Assembly (NCBI GenBank): GCA_017539645.1
Contig: JAFYCM010000074.1
Location: 1-64,000, forward strand
Reading direction: 5' to 3'
From: Bacteroidales bacterium
GTDB lineage: Bacteria; Bacteroidota; Bacteroidia; Bacteroidales; Marinilabiliaceae
DNA: 64,000 nt
Positions 9,051 through 19,100 of the stretch are shown piece after piece. Position 1 is the stretch's first letter. Every line of letters begins with the position of its first letter. Made by a program: the position numbers and the translations under genes. The notes beneath the pieces were generated by a model. It was not told where the DNA came from, searched no databases, and was given only the letters and a program-made list of their open reading frames with translations.

Positions 9051-12000
9051 ATGAAATATAAGTTTATAATGATGCTTATGCTGCTGATTTCGACGGTGGC
9101 ATTCGCACAAGAAAAGACCATAACAGGTACGATAATCGACCAGACGGGCGAGACTGTTATTGGTGCTTCCCTTATTATCGACGGAACAACGTTAGGTACG
9201 GTTACCGACTTCGAAGGTAACTTCACTCTCAAAGCGCCTGTGGGTGCTAAAGTCAACGTTTCGTTCATCGGCTACGAGTCGACTTCGTTCGTCGTTACCG
9301 CTGAGCAAGATAAATATGACCTCACGCTCAACGATGAGACTTCGGACCTCGAAGAGATTGTGGTCGTAGGTTACGGCGTGCAGAAGAAGGCACACCTCAC
9401 GGGCTCTGTAAGTACCGTAGAGATGGAGTCGGTGCAAGATATGTCGTCGGGCAACCTCGCTTCTACTCTTACCGGTCTTGTAAACGGTCTGTCGGTTAGC
9501 GGTGGCAACACCAAGCCGGGCGAGAATGCCGAGATATACATACGTAACACTGCAACACTCTCGGAAGTTGGTTCTACAGCTCAGCAGCCACTCTTCGTCA
9601 TAGATGGTTATATATATCCAAACGACATCAAGGTTGGCAACAGCACACAGAACTACGGTGCTGAGGCATTCAACAACCTCGACCCATCGGTTATCGAGAG
9701 TATCTCGGTGCTGAAGGATGCAAGTGCCGCTGTTTATGGTGCGCGCGCTGCAAACGGTGTCATCCTCGTAACTACTAAGAAGGGTAAGCAAGGCGAACCT
9801 CAAATTTCATATTCGGGCAACTTCGGCTTCACCGATGCTGTTTGCAAGCCAAAGATGTTGAGCGCATATAACTATGGTCGTATGTATAACGCTGTTACGG
9901 CAGCCGATCCAACGAGTACTTCGCTCAAGCCAAAGGAAGACCTCTTCCAGCAGGACGAACTCGAGGCTATGAAGAAACTCAACTACGACCTCCTCGACAA
10001 ATATTGGGAAGTGGGCTTCACGCAGCAGCACAGCATCAACGTGAGTGGCGCAAGCGAGAAGGCAAACTACTTTGCAAGCGTTTCGTACTTCAATCAAGAT
10101 GGTAACCTTGGCAAACTCGACTACGATCGTTGGAACTATCGCGCTGGCGTAGATGTAACTATTGCCGACTGGTTGAAAGCTAACCTCACCGTAAATGGCG
10201 ACAATGGCAAGAAGACCACTCCACTCGTGGGCGTTGGCGGTACAAGCAACGATAAGGACTACTTCCTTCTTCTCACTCACCCATACTATATTCCTGAGTA
10301 TGTGAACGGATTGCCTATTGCGGCTTATGGTCCAACGAACTCGAAGGTAAGCACCGATCAATACTACAACTTCTCGGTTCTCCAAAACAATGGCGACTAC
10401 AGCAAAACCGTGAACCAGAATACCACGTTCAACGCTGGTTTGGAATATGATTTCGGTTGGAGCGAGGCGCTCAAAGGCTTGAAGGTGAAAGTCTCATATT
10501 CTAAGAGCATCTCTACCGACAAGAACAATCAATATGCATCGAGCTACACCATATATACCATGAAAGACCGACTCGGCAGTGGCGACCACCTCTACACCTC
10601 GGTTGGTAGCGAAGATGCTTCGGCGCTCACCACAGAGTCGAACCTTACGAGCGTTTCGGTGTACAACTCGTCGAGTGACCCATACTTGCACCGCACAACA
10701 ACGCGCACCGATAACTATCAGGTGAACTTCAACGTTGCGTATAATCGCAAATTTGCTGACGCTCACAACGTAGGCATGATATTCTCGATAGAGCGCAGCG
10801 AGGCAGAAAGTGAATATTTGCTTGGTAAGGTTACCTATCCATATTCATTCACCTCAGGCCAGTCGAACTCTGTAACGAGTGAATCGACGCCTACAACGAC
10901 CTTTACACGTTCGGAGAGTGGTTCGCTCTCGTATATCGGTCGTGTGAATTATGCATACTTAGATAAATATCTCGTAGAATTCCTTCTCCGTGCTGATGCC
11001 AGCACCAAGTTTGCTCCGCGTAACTATTGGGGCAAATTCCCATCGCTTAGCCTTGGTTGGGTGATGAGCCAAGAGGATTGGTTTGCCGACGTTGCTCCTT
11101 GGGCATCGTTTGCTAAACTCCGTGGTTCGTTTGGTCTTACTGGCCGCGACAACGCAGCAGCATGGCAGTGGCAGCAGGTTTATGCACTCGACAAGAAGGG
11201 CGGTGCTGTGTTTGGTACCACTTCTAACAGCGAGTCGACAAACCGCATAACTATAAACAAAAATAACTCGGCTGTAAATGCTGATATTCATTGGGATAAG
11301 TCGTACAAAGGCGACATCGGCCTCGAATTGAATGTGCTCGACAACAAACTCTCGGCTACATTCGACTACTACCGCAACTGGGACCGAGAGATGCTTATGA
11401 ATATTTCGCAGTCGATACCTACCACAGTTGGCTCGCAGAGTGCATCTACAAACCTTGGCGAGATGGACTCTTGGGGTTATGAACTTTCGCTCACTTGGAA
11501 AGACGTCATTGGCGAAAACGTCAACTATAGCGTGGGCATCAATACTGGCTACAACGACAACAAAGTGCGTGTGATGGACTGGAAGACCGACTATCAGTAT
11601 CGTCAGATTCAGAAAGATGGTCGTTCCGACATTGGCACATGGGGCTTGCAGTGCATAGGTATGTTCCGCAGCTTCCAGGATATTTATGAGTATTTCGATA
11701 AATACCACATCACCAGCTACCTCGGTATGAGCATCGACAAGGTTCGCCCAGGTATGCTTATGTATAAAGATGTTCGTGGTGCACAGCAGAACGATGGCTC
11801 TTACGCTGCTCCCGATGGCGTAGTAGACAAAGACAACGACCAAGTTCGCCTCAGCAACCGCACCAATCCTTATGGCGCTACGATGAACCTCAAGGTTAGC
11901 TGGAAGGGTCTTTCGTTCTCTTCTCAGTTCAACGTAAGTTGGGGTGGCTACTCGTTCCTTCCTTCATACGCTACCAAGTTCGCCAACGATATGGCATACA

Positions 12001-12386
12001 CCAACATGCCTTCGTTCTGGAATCCTGATAATATGTATGTATATCAAGATATTGTTGACGGCAATGGCAATGTAGTTATGAAGCAGAACCGCAATGCAGA
12101 ATTGCCAAACCTCGCGTACGCAAGCGTCAACTCGCTCACCTCTTCGTTCTGGCGTGTGAGTGGCACTCGTGCTCGTTGGACACGTGCTACCATTTCGTAC
12201 AGCATACCTAAGGACATCGTAAAGAAGGCTCACCTCAACAGTGTCCGTGTGAACCTCACTGGTCAGAACCTCTTGAGCTTCTACAATCCGTATAAAGATT
12301 ACGACAAGTTCATCGACCCAATGACGTCGTATGGTAGCTATCCAGTGCTTCGCAAATTCACCTTGGGTCTTAATGTTACATTCTAA
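9051..12386 (+). CDS. SusC-like TonB-dependent outer-membrane transporter
   Basis: A 1111-residue SusC/RagA-family porin that imports oligosaccharides across the outer membrane, powered by TonB. After a signal peptide ending FAQ, a carboxypeptidase-regulatory-like beta-sandwich spans about residues 23-100 (ITGTIIDQTGETVIGASL). The TonB-box-like EEIVVVGYG segment follows near 105-113, then the plug domain with ESISVLKDASAAVYGARA near 220, then the beta-barrel ending in a terminal Phe. No N-terminal STN domain is present, so anti-sigma signalling through this protein is unlikely. The start is taken at ATG 9051; a TTG directly before it is in frame but less likely. SusD starts 12 bases downstream, so the two are certainly co-transcribed and form a complex. 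The substrate is inferred to be a pectin fragment from the neighbouring enzymes. Confidence 0.95.
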   Translation: MKYKFIMMLMLLISTVAFAQEKTITGTIIDQTGETVIGASLIIDGTTLGTVTDFEGNFTLKAPVGAKVNVSFIGYESTSFVVTAEQDKYDLTLNDETSDLEEIVVVGYGVQKKAHLTGSVSTVEMESVQDMSSGNLASTLTGLVNGLSVSGGNTKPGENAEIYIRNTATLSEVGSTAQQPLFVIDGYIYPNDIKVGNSTQNYGAEAFNNLDPSVIESISVLKDASAAVYGARAANGVILVTTKKGKQGEPQISYSGNFGFTDAVCKPKMLSAYNYGRMYNAVTAADPTSTSLKPKEDLFQQDELEAMKKLNYDLLDKYWEVGFTQQHSINVSGASEKANYFASVSYFNQDGNLGKLDYDRWNYRAGVDVTIADWLKANLTVNGDNGKKTTPLVGVGGTSNDKDYFLLLTHPYYIPEYVNGLPIAAYGPTNSKVSTDQYYNFSVLQNNGDYSKTVNQNTTFNAGLEYDFGWSEALKGLKVKVSYSKSISTDKNNQYASSYTIYTMKDRLGSGDHLYTSVGSEDASALTTESNLTSVSVYNSSSDPYLHRTTTRTDNYQVNFNVAYNRKFADAHNVGMIFSIERSEAESEYLLGKVTYPYSFTSGQSNSVTSESTPTTTFTRSESGSLSYIGRVNYAYLDKYLVEFLLRADASTKFAPRNYWGKFPSLSLGWVMSQEDWFADVAPWASFAKLRGSFGLTGRDNAAAWQWQQVYALDKKGGAVFGTTSNSESTNRITINKNNSAVNADIHWDKSYKGDIGLELNVLDNKLSATFDYYRNWDREMLMNISQSIPTTVGSQSASTNLGEMDSWGYELSLTWKDVIGENVNYSVGINTGYNDNKVRVMDWKTDYQYRQIQKDGRSDIGTWGLQCIGMFRSFQDIYEYFDKYHITSYLGMSIDKVRPGMLMYKDVRGAQQNDGSYAAPDGVVDKDNDQVRLSNRTNPYGATMNLKVSWKGLSFSSQFNVSWGGYSFLPSYATKFANDMAYTNMPSFWNPDNMYVYQDIVDGNGNVVMKQNRNAELPNLAYASVNSLTSSFWRVSGTRARWTRATISYSIPKDIVKKAHLNSVRVNLTGQNLLSFYNPYKDYDKFIDPMTSYGSYPVLRKFTLGLNVTF

Positions 12387-12398
12387 TTGATATAAGAG

Positions 12399-14552
12399 AT
12401 GAAAAATTATATAGCGAAACTTGCCATTGCTGGTGTTTCAATCCTTGCTTTTACGGGATGTAGCGATGAGTTTCTTCAGGATAAGAAGAACTACGATAAT
12501 ATTGACGTCACCGTATACGACGATTACGAAGGCGCGCTCAGCCGTGTGAACGATATTTACGCATGGTGCTTGCCCGACGATGCCAATGCAAACTGGAAAT
12601 ACAACTGCACAGGTAACGCCGACGACCAGTCGAAGAGCACCGAAGAGTATGCTGGTTTCAGCCTATTCGTAAACCCCGATGCCGAACTCTCGGCCATCAG
12701 CGGAACTACCGTTCCTGACTATTTCCATAATCAGGCAAACAATATCCAGGCTTCGGTTTGGGGCCGCATACGTAATATCAACGACTGCCTCGAAGGTGTC
12801 CTTGGCGGTTCGTTGCCCGAAGAGCAGAAAAATGTACTTGTAGGCCAAGTATATTTCTTCCGTGCATGGTGCTACTACCAACTCGTTAAGTGGTATGGCG
12901 GTGTGCCTATCATCAAAGAGGTTCAGGATATTTCTGAAAGTTCGTACACTCCACGCTCATCGGCTAAAGAGTGTATCGAGTTCATCGTGGAAGACCTCAA
13001 CAAGAGTGCCGAGCTTCTGAAGAACTCTACGTATAGCGAAAGTTCATACGGACGCATCACCGCAAGTGCAGCATTGGCTCTCAAAGGTCGCGTGCTTCTC
13101 CTCTGGTGTAGCCCACTCTTCAACCGTGCGAACGATCAGTCGCGTTGGCAGTCGGCATATAGTACTATGAAGACCGACTTCGAGACCATCAGCGCAAACC
13201 ACTCGCTTTACGTTGGAACGAGCAATGTGAATGCTTCGGCTTTCGCCGGACTATTCTCTACTATAAACAATCCAGAAGCAGTCTTCGCTACGTTCTATAA
13301 TACTATTAGCGACGAGGAAGACGGCGGTAAGAACAACAACTGGGAGAACAGCATTCGTCCGCGCAACACTCTTGGTGGTGGTGGTCTCACCCCTTCTAAG
13401 ATGCTCATCGACATCTTCCCTATGGCCGATGGCGGCGTACCTGCTACAAGCAATACTTACACGAAGCTCTCTAAATCATCAATAGAATATAACGAGAAGC
13501 GTCCGTTCCTCAACCGCGATCCACGTTTCTATCGCACATTCGCATTCCCTGGCGTACGTTGGGCTTTCTCGGGCAATCCAAGTGCTACCGTTAGCGCTAA
13601 CCCTTGCTCAGATGGTAAGAACTACGAATTGTGGAACTACGTATGGTATACCGAAGCTGCCGACACTGCCGATGCTACCAAAGGTGGCTATGCAGCCGAC
13701 AACCTTCTCACCAACAACCGTGGTATGTATGTACGCAAACGCACCGACGACCTCGATGTTAGCTCTTCGCCTCTCTATTCATTCTTGGGTACAGAGGGTA
13801 GCGGCTTCAAGAAATCGGCTGCGCCAATCATCGAAATTCGATATGCCGAAGTTCTCCTCAATATGGCCGAGGTTGCTTGCGGTGCTGGACAACCAGGCGA
13901 AGCAGTGCAATATTTGCAACAAGTGCGCGAGCGTGCTGGCTACACCGCTGAGAATAATTATGGCCTATCATCTACCATCGGCGACCAAGCAGCTTGTATG
14001 AGTGCTATCCTATACGAGCGTCAGATTGAGTTTGCATACGAAGGCAAACGCTTTGACGACCTTCGCCGTTGGCTTCTCTTCGATGGCGGTGCTAATATGC
14101 GCGAAATTGCTGGCTGCCCATCTACTTGGGAACTCACTGGTTGGGGTGGCAACACCTGCGACTATCTCGGTTTCGCAAAACTCAATGGTCAACGCCGCGA
14201 CAATGTGGAGTTCCGCACTACTGGTGCATACGCCATCGGTGGCAAGACCGTCAACGACGACCCACTTGCTTCGGTTGAACGCTGTGCAGCTGTCGATCTG
14301 AACCGTGCTGACCTCGATTCACAACTCGCTACTTTGAGCGCTTGGTATGATAAATATCTTACATACAAAGTGAAGAAAGGCGACTCATACGACTCGAACC
14401 AAGTAAAAGAGTATATGCATTTCTATGCTAAATATTACTTCCTCGGCTTCACACAAGGCGCTATGAACAACGACGTTCAGATAGAGCAGACCATAGGCTG
14501 GGAAGATAGCAACCGTAGTGGTGCGAATGGTACGTTCGACCCACTCAAATAG
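12399..14552 (+). CDS. SusD/RagB-family glycan-binding lipoprotein
   Basis: A 717-residue surface lipoprotein that forms the lid of the SusC channel and binds glycan. The lipobox FTGC puts the lipid on C21, followed by SDEF, an acidic surface-export signal. The N-terminal SusD-like domain begins at DEFLQDKKNYDNI. TPR-like helices carry RAWCYYQLVKWYGGVPI near residues 155-171, a hallmark of SusD, and the C-terminal SusD/RagB part contains YAEVLLNMAEVACGAG and RQIEFAYEGKRFDDLRRW. The protein is somewhat longer than the usual 500-650 residues; the extra length is spread through loops. It directly follows susC and is followed by an intrinsic terminator, so the downstream enzyme genes may be transcribed at a lower level or from their own promoter. 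Confidence 0.95.
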   Translation: MKNYIAKLAIAGVSILAFTGCSDEFLQDKKNYDNIDVTVYDDYEGALSRVNDIYAWCLPDDANANWKYNCTGNADDQSKSTEEYAGFSLFVNPDAELSAISGTTVPDYFHNQANNIQASVWGRIRNINDCLEGVLGGSLPEEQKNVLVGQVYFFRAWCYYQLVKWYGGVPIIKEVQDISESSYTPRSSAKECIEFIVEDLNKSAELLKNSTYSESSYGRITASAALALKGRVLLLWCSPLFNRANDQSRWQSAYSTMKTDFETISANHSLYVGTSNVNASAFAGLFSTINNPEAVFATFYNTISDEEDGGKNNNWENSIRPRNTLGGGGLTPSKMLIDIFPMADGGVPATSNTYTKLSKSSIEYNEKRPFLNRDPRFYRTFAFPGVRWAFSGNPSATVSANPCSDGKNYELWNYVWYTEAADTADATKGGYAADNLLTNNRGMYVRKRTDDLDVSSSPLYSFLGTEGSGFKKSAAPIIEIRYAEVLLNMAEVACGAGQPGEAVQYLQQVRERAGYTAENNYGLSSTIGDQAACMSAILYERQIEFAYEGKRFDDLRRWLLFDGGANMREIAGCPSTWELTGWGGNTCDYLGFAKLNGQRRDNVEFRTTGAYAIGGKTVNDDPLASVERCAAVDLNRADLDSQLATLSAWYDKYLTYKVKKGDSYDSNQVKEYMHFYAKYYFLGFTQGAMNNDVQIEQTIGWEDSNRSGANGTFDPLK

Positions 14553-14574
14553 AATTGTTATTTGACTGAACAAT

Positions 14575-14617
14575 CAGCCCTTTTGCCTTAGTCTTTGGGC
14601 GAGAGGGCTGTTTTTTT
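14575..14617 (+). terminator. Intrinsic terminator after susD
   Basis: CAGCCCT and AGGGCTG form a 7-bp stem with a long, partly paired loop, followed by seven T. It separates susCD from the enzyme genes and may let the transporter pair be expressed above the enzymes through partial read-through. Confidence 0.8.
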
Positions 14618-14679
14618 GACAGAAATAGATATTACATGTAGAGATGCTGAAATGCGCCAACTCTACAAATAGATGAAAT

Positions 14680-16119
14680 ATGCATTTTCAAATTCGACAA
14701 TTACTCATTTTCGCTGCTATGCTGATGGCTACTGCTACATCGGCACAAAATGACGCGTGGCAGCTCAAGGTGAGCGACAACAACAGATATATAGTCCATG
14801 CCGACGGTTCTCCGTTCTTCTGGCTTGGCAACACGTCGTGGCTCATGCCGCACCGCCTCAACCGCGAGGAGGTTCATTACTATCTGACGTGCGAGAAGAA
14901 GGCTGGCTACAACGTTGAGCAAATTCAGCTCATCAACGCCATACCTACATTCAATATTTATGGTCAGCAAGCCAACGACGAAACATTCGACTGCGCCAAA
15001 TTCTGCATCGATGGTGTTTACGACTTCTGGGATCACCTCGACTATATTATCAACGAGGCGGCTCATAATGGTATATATATAGCTATCGACTGCGTTTGGG
15101 GCTCGCAGATAAAAGCCATGGACGTAGATAAAGCTCGCACCTTTGGTACGTTCCTCGCCAATAGATATAAGGATTTCCCGAATATTATATGGATGATAGG
15201 TGGCGACATTCGTGGCGACAAAGGCACTGAGTCGTGGGACGCTCTTGCGCGTGCCATTCGTGCCATCGACAGCAAGCATCTCATGACCTTCCATCCGCGC
15301 GGTCGCACTACTTCGGCTTGGTGGTTCAACGATCGTGAGTGGCTCGATTTCAATATGTTTCAAAGTGGTCACCGCCGCTACGGTCAGCGCAATGGCGATG
15401 GCGACTATACCATAGCCGAAAATACCGAAGAAGACAACTGGCGATATGTAGGTATGAGCCTGAAAGATGGCAAACTGACACATCCTATCATTGATGGCGA
15501 ACCTTCCTACGAAGATATTCCGCAAGGTCTGCACGACTTTTCTGCTCCACGTTGGCAGGCGTGCGATGTGCGTCGTTATGCATATTGGGCTGTCTTTGGT
15601 GGCTGCTTCGGTCATACTTATGGTCATAACTCTATTATGCAGATGATACGCCCTGGCTTGCTTGCATCGTTTGGTGCTGAGAAACCTTGGTGGGACGCGC
15701 TCAAAGACCCAGGGCAAAACCAGATGAAATATCTCAAGGCGCTCATGCTTGCATTGCCGTTCACAGAGCGCATTGCCGACCAAAGCGTCATAAATGGCAA
15801 CGAGGGCGAGCGCTACGACCGCCTTTGTGCTACACGTGGCAACGACTATCTGATGGTTTACAACTACAGCGGTCGCACGATGGATATTGACCTCAAAAAG
15901 ATTTCGGGCAAGCAAAAAAATATTTGGATTTTCAATCCTTCCGACGGTTCTCTTAGTTACCTTGGCAAGGTTGATAACAATACCCACGAGTTCGCCTCGG
16001 ACGGCGGCTATCTTAATGCCAATGCCGACCGCGTACTTATAGCTATCGACGCGCAGAAATCGTACATTCCCGTCGATGCAGCTAATATTATGGATGTAAA
16101 CAAAAACTCCTCTAAATGA
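14680..16119 (+). CDS. GH140-like glycoside hydrolase (DUF4038), probable apiosidase
   Basis: A 479-residue secreted protein with a signal peptide ending TATSAQ. The mature protein starts with the DUF4038 signature (VHADGSPFFWLGNTSW) and continues as a TIM barrel (IYIAIDCVWGS, IIWMIGGDIRGDKG, DFNMFQSGHRR, IIDGEPSYEDIPQG). The C-terminal 90 residues form a small beta domain of the type called putative collagen-binding. DUF4038 proteins of this kind make up family GH140, whose characterised member in Bacteroides thetaiotaomicron is a beta-D-apiosidase acting on rhamnogalacturonan II. That fits the pectin-type PUL. Apiosidase specificity is inference from family and context. Its stop codon overlaps the start of the next gene (ATGA), showing a tight operon. 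Confidence 0.82.
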   Translation: MHFQIRQLLIFAAMLMATATSAQNDAWQLKVSDNNRYIVHADGSPFFWLGNTSWLMPHRLNREEVHYYLTCEKKAGYNVEQIQLINAIPTFNIYGQQANDETFDCAKFCIDGVYDFWDHLDYIINEAAHNGIYIAIDCVWGSQIKAMDVDKARTFGTFLANRYKDFPNIIWMIGGDIRGDKGTESWDALARAIRAIDSKHLMTFHPRGRTTSAWWFNDREWLDFNMFQSGHRRYGQRNGDGDYTIAENTEEDNWRYVGMSLKDGKLTHPIIDGEPSYEDIPQGLHDFSAPRWQACDVRRYAYWAVFGGCFGHTYGHNSIMQMIRPGLLASFGAEKPWWDALKDPGQNQMKYLKALMLALPFTERIADQSVINGNEGERYDRLCATRGNDYLMVYNYSGRTMDIDLKKISGKQKNIWIFNPSDGSLSYLGKVDNNTHEFASDGGYLNANADRVLIAIDAQKSYIPVDAANIMDVNKNSSK

Positions 16120-19100
16120 GAAGGTTATTATACATACTTATACTTGCAACCTTAGCAGCCTGTTCACCGAAGCGACAAGCTGAAGTGAAGGTTTGCGACT
16201 TGCGCACCGAGCACCTCGAAAATCCTACCGAGATTGCCGAGACCGCTCCACGTCTTGGCTGGCGACTCGAGAGTGCGGCTAACGACGTGCGCCAAGAGGC
16301 ATATCACATTATAGTGGCATTGAGCCGCGCGAAAGCCGAAAATCTCGAAGGTGACCTCTGGGATGCCTCGATAGAATCGCCCGAAAGCCAGTGGATTACG
16401 TACGAAGGTGCGCCGCTAAAGAGCGACACTCGTTGCTATTGGCGTGTGAACGTAACTACCAATTGCGGTGAGACGGGTTGGAGCGACATAGCTACTTGGA
16501 ACGTTGGTCTGCTCAACGAGAGCGATTGGAAGGGTCAGTGGATTGGTATGGACCACGCAAACGCTTGGGACGTAGAAGAGGAGCATAGCAAACTCTCGGC
16601 TCGCTACTTGCGCAACGAGTTCAACCTCAGCGACAGCATCGAGTCGGCTACGCTATATATATGCGGCTTGGGACTTTATGAGGCTTATATCAATGGCGCG
16701 CGCGTTGGTACTCAGGAACTTGCACCTGCACCAACCGATTATCGTCGCACGGCTCTCTATAATGCATACGATGTAACTACAATGCTTCAAGCTGGTGAGC
16801 GCAATGCCATAGGTGTTACTATCTCCAATGGCCGTTTCTACACCATGCAGCAGCACAAGAAGCCTTACAAAATAACCAACTTCGGCTATCCGCGCTTGCG
16901 TGCGTGCATCATAGTGCGCTATGCCAACGGCAAACGTCAGACTTTTTCGACCAACAACAAATGGAAGATCAACGCCGATGGTCCGGTACGCTCTGCCAAC
17001 GAATACGACGGAGAGATTTACGACGCGCGTAAGGAGTTGGGCTCTTGGACAGAAGTTGGCTACGACGACTCAAAATGGGAGGTTGCCGAACGCGTTGATG
17101 CTCCATACGGCACACTCCGTCCGCAGCAGATGCAGGGAATGGCGGTTGTGGATACCATAAAGCCCATAAATATTGAGCGACGCGGAAACGCGTACATTGT
17201 CGACTTCGGCGAGAATTTGGCTGGCCGCGTAAGTATAGCTACTAAAAACGGCAAGGCTGGTGAGACTCTCAGAATTCGCTACGCCGAACGCCTCACCGCC
17301 GATGGCAATATATACACCGAAAATCTCCGCCACGCTTTGAGCGAGGATTTGTATACATACAGCGGCAAAGAAGTTGCCGGCGCTACGTGGCATGCGCATT
17401 TTGTATATCATGGTTTTAGGTATGTAGAGATTACCGGCGTTCGCGATTTGACGGCTGCCGACATTGTGGCACATAAGATTAGCGACCGCATGGAGCGCAC
17501 GGGCTATTTCCATAGCAACGATGCTATGCTCAACCGCGTGTTCGAAAATGTGGTGCGCGGTATTCAGGCCAATTATAAAGGTATGCCAGTAGACTGCCCG
17601 CAGCGCGACGAACGTCAGCCGTGGCTTGGAGACCGCACGATGGGCACTTTCGGTGAATCGTATATATTCGACAATCACGCACTCTACACCAAATGGATGC
17701 GCGACCTTGCTGAGGCTCAACGCGAGGACGGCTGCATCCCTGATGTGGCTCCTGCGTTTTGGAATTATTATAGCGACAACGTTACGTGGCCAGCGGCATA
17801 CCCATTCACGCTACTTATGCTTGCCGAACGCTTCGACGACAGCCACCCGCTGCAACGCTACTACGCTAATATCTTGCGATGGGTGCTTCACATGCGCGAC
17901 TGCTACCTCCGCGATGGCATAATGACCGCCGATAAATATGGCGATTGGTGTGTGCCACCCGAAGAGATAACGCTCATACATAGCAAGGATCCTGACCGCG
18001 TCACCGAAGGCGCGCTCATATCTACGGCTTACTTCAGCTTCATCTGTTCGCAGATGGCGCACGCGGCAAAGACGTACAACTTCGGCACAAAAGAGGAGAT
18101 AGAACTCCTCGACGACCTTGCATACGTAACCAAGAATGCCTTCCTCGATAAATATCTAACGCAGAAACGTGGCACAGCGGCAGTTCCCGGTCATGTACTC
18201 TATCCAGATAGTACTTACTTTGGCAATAATACCGTTACTGCCAATCTCTTGGGCTTGCAACTCTCTACTAATGAGTACGTACGTCAAGAAGCGACGAAGA
18301 ACATCATTCGCAATATAGTTACGCTCAACAAAGAGCACATCTCGTGCGGCGTCATTGGTGTGCAGTGGCTTATGCGCACACTCAGCGATATGGGTTACAA
18401 CGATGTGGCTTGGCGCATAGCTACGCAGAATACCTACCCAAGTTGGGGCTATATGGCCGAGCAAGGTGCAACCACCATTTGGGAACTTTGGAACGGCGAC
18501 ACCGCTTCGCCCAAGATGAACAGCGGTAATCACGTGATGCTGCTCGGCGACCTCGTGCCTTGGATTTTCGAGGATATTGTTGGTATACGCAGTGTGAAGA
18601 AGCGCCACATAACATTGAAACCCGACTTCAGCGTAGACGAGATTTTCAATATTGATGGTAGTTACAAGAGTATTTATGGCAATATCGTCAGCCGATGGAA
18701 AAAGGCGAATGGCGAACTCACGTGGCACGTGGAGATTCCTGCCAACACCACCGCTACGGCCGTCTTGCCCGATGGCTCAACGCGCGAACTCACTTCGGGC
18801 GTACGTGACATAAAAGCCAAACTGCCTAAGATTCATAAAGATGTAGTTTGTAACGAGTTTCTGTACGATACTACATCGTTTCCACAATGCCACTCGGCGA
18901 GCATAGCAGAGTTGCCCGACGGCACGCTTGCTTGTACATATTTTGGTGGTACGCGCGAACGCAATCCAGACGTATGTATCTGGGTGAGCCTCAAACATCC
19001 GGGCGATAGCGCTTGGAGTGAGCCGATTCTTGCTGCCGATGGCGTATTCTTGTTAGGTACAGCCGATGCAGAGCTTGCTGGCATCAACGATTCGACAACC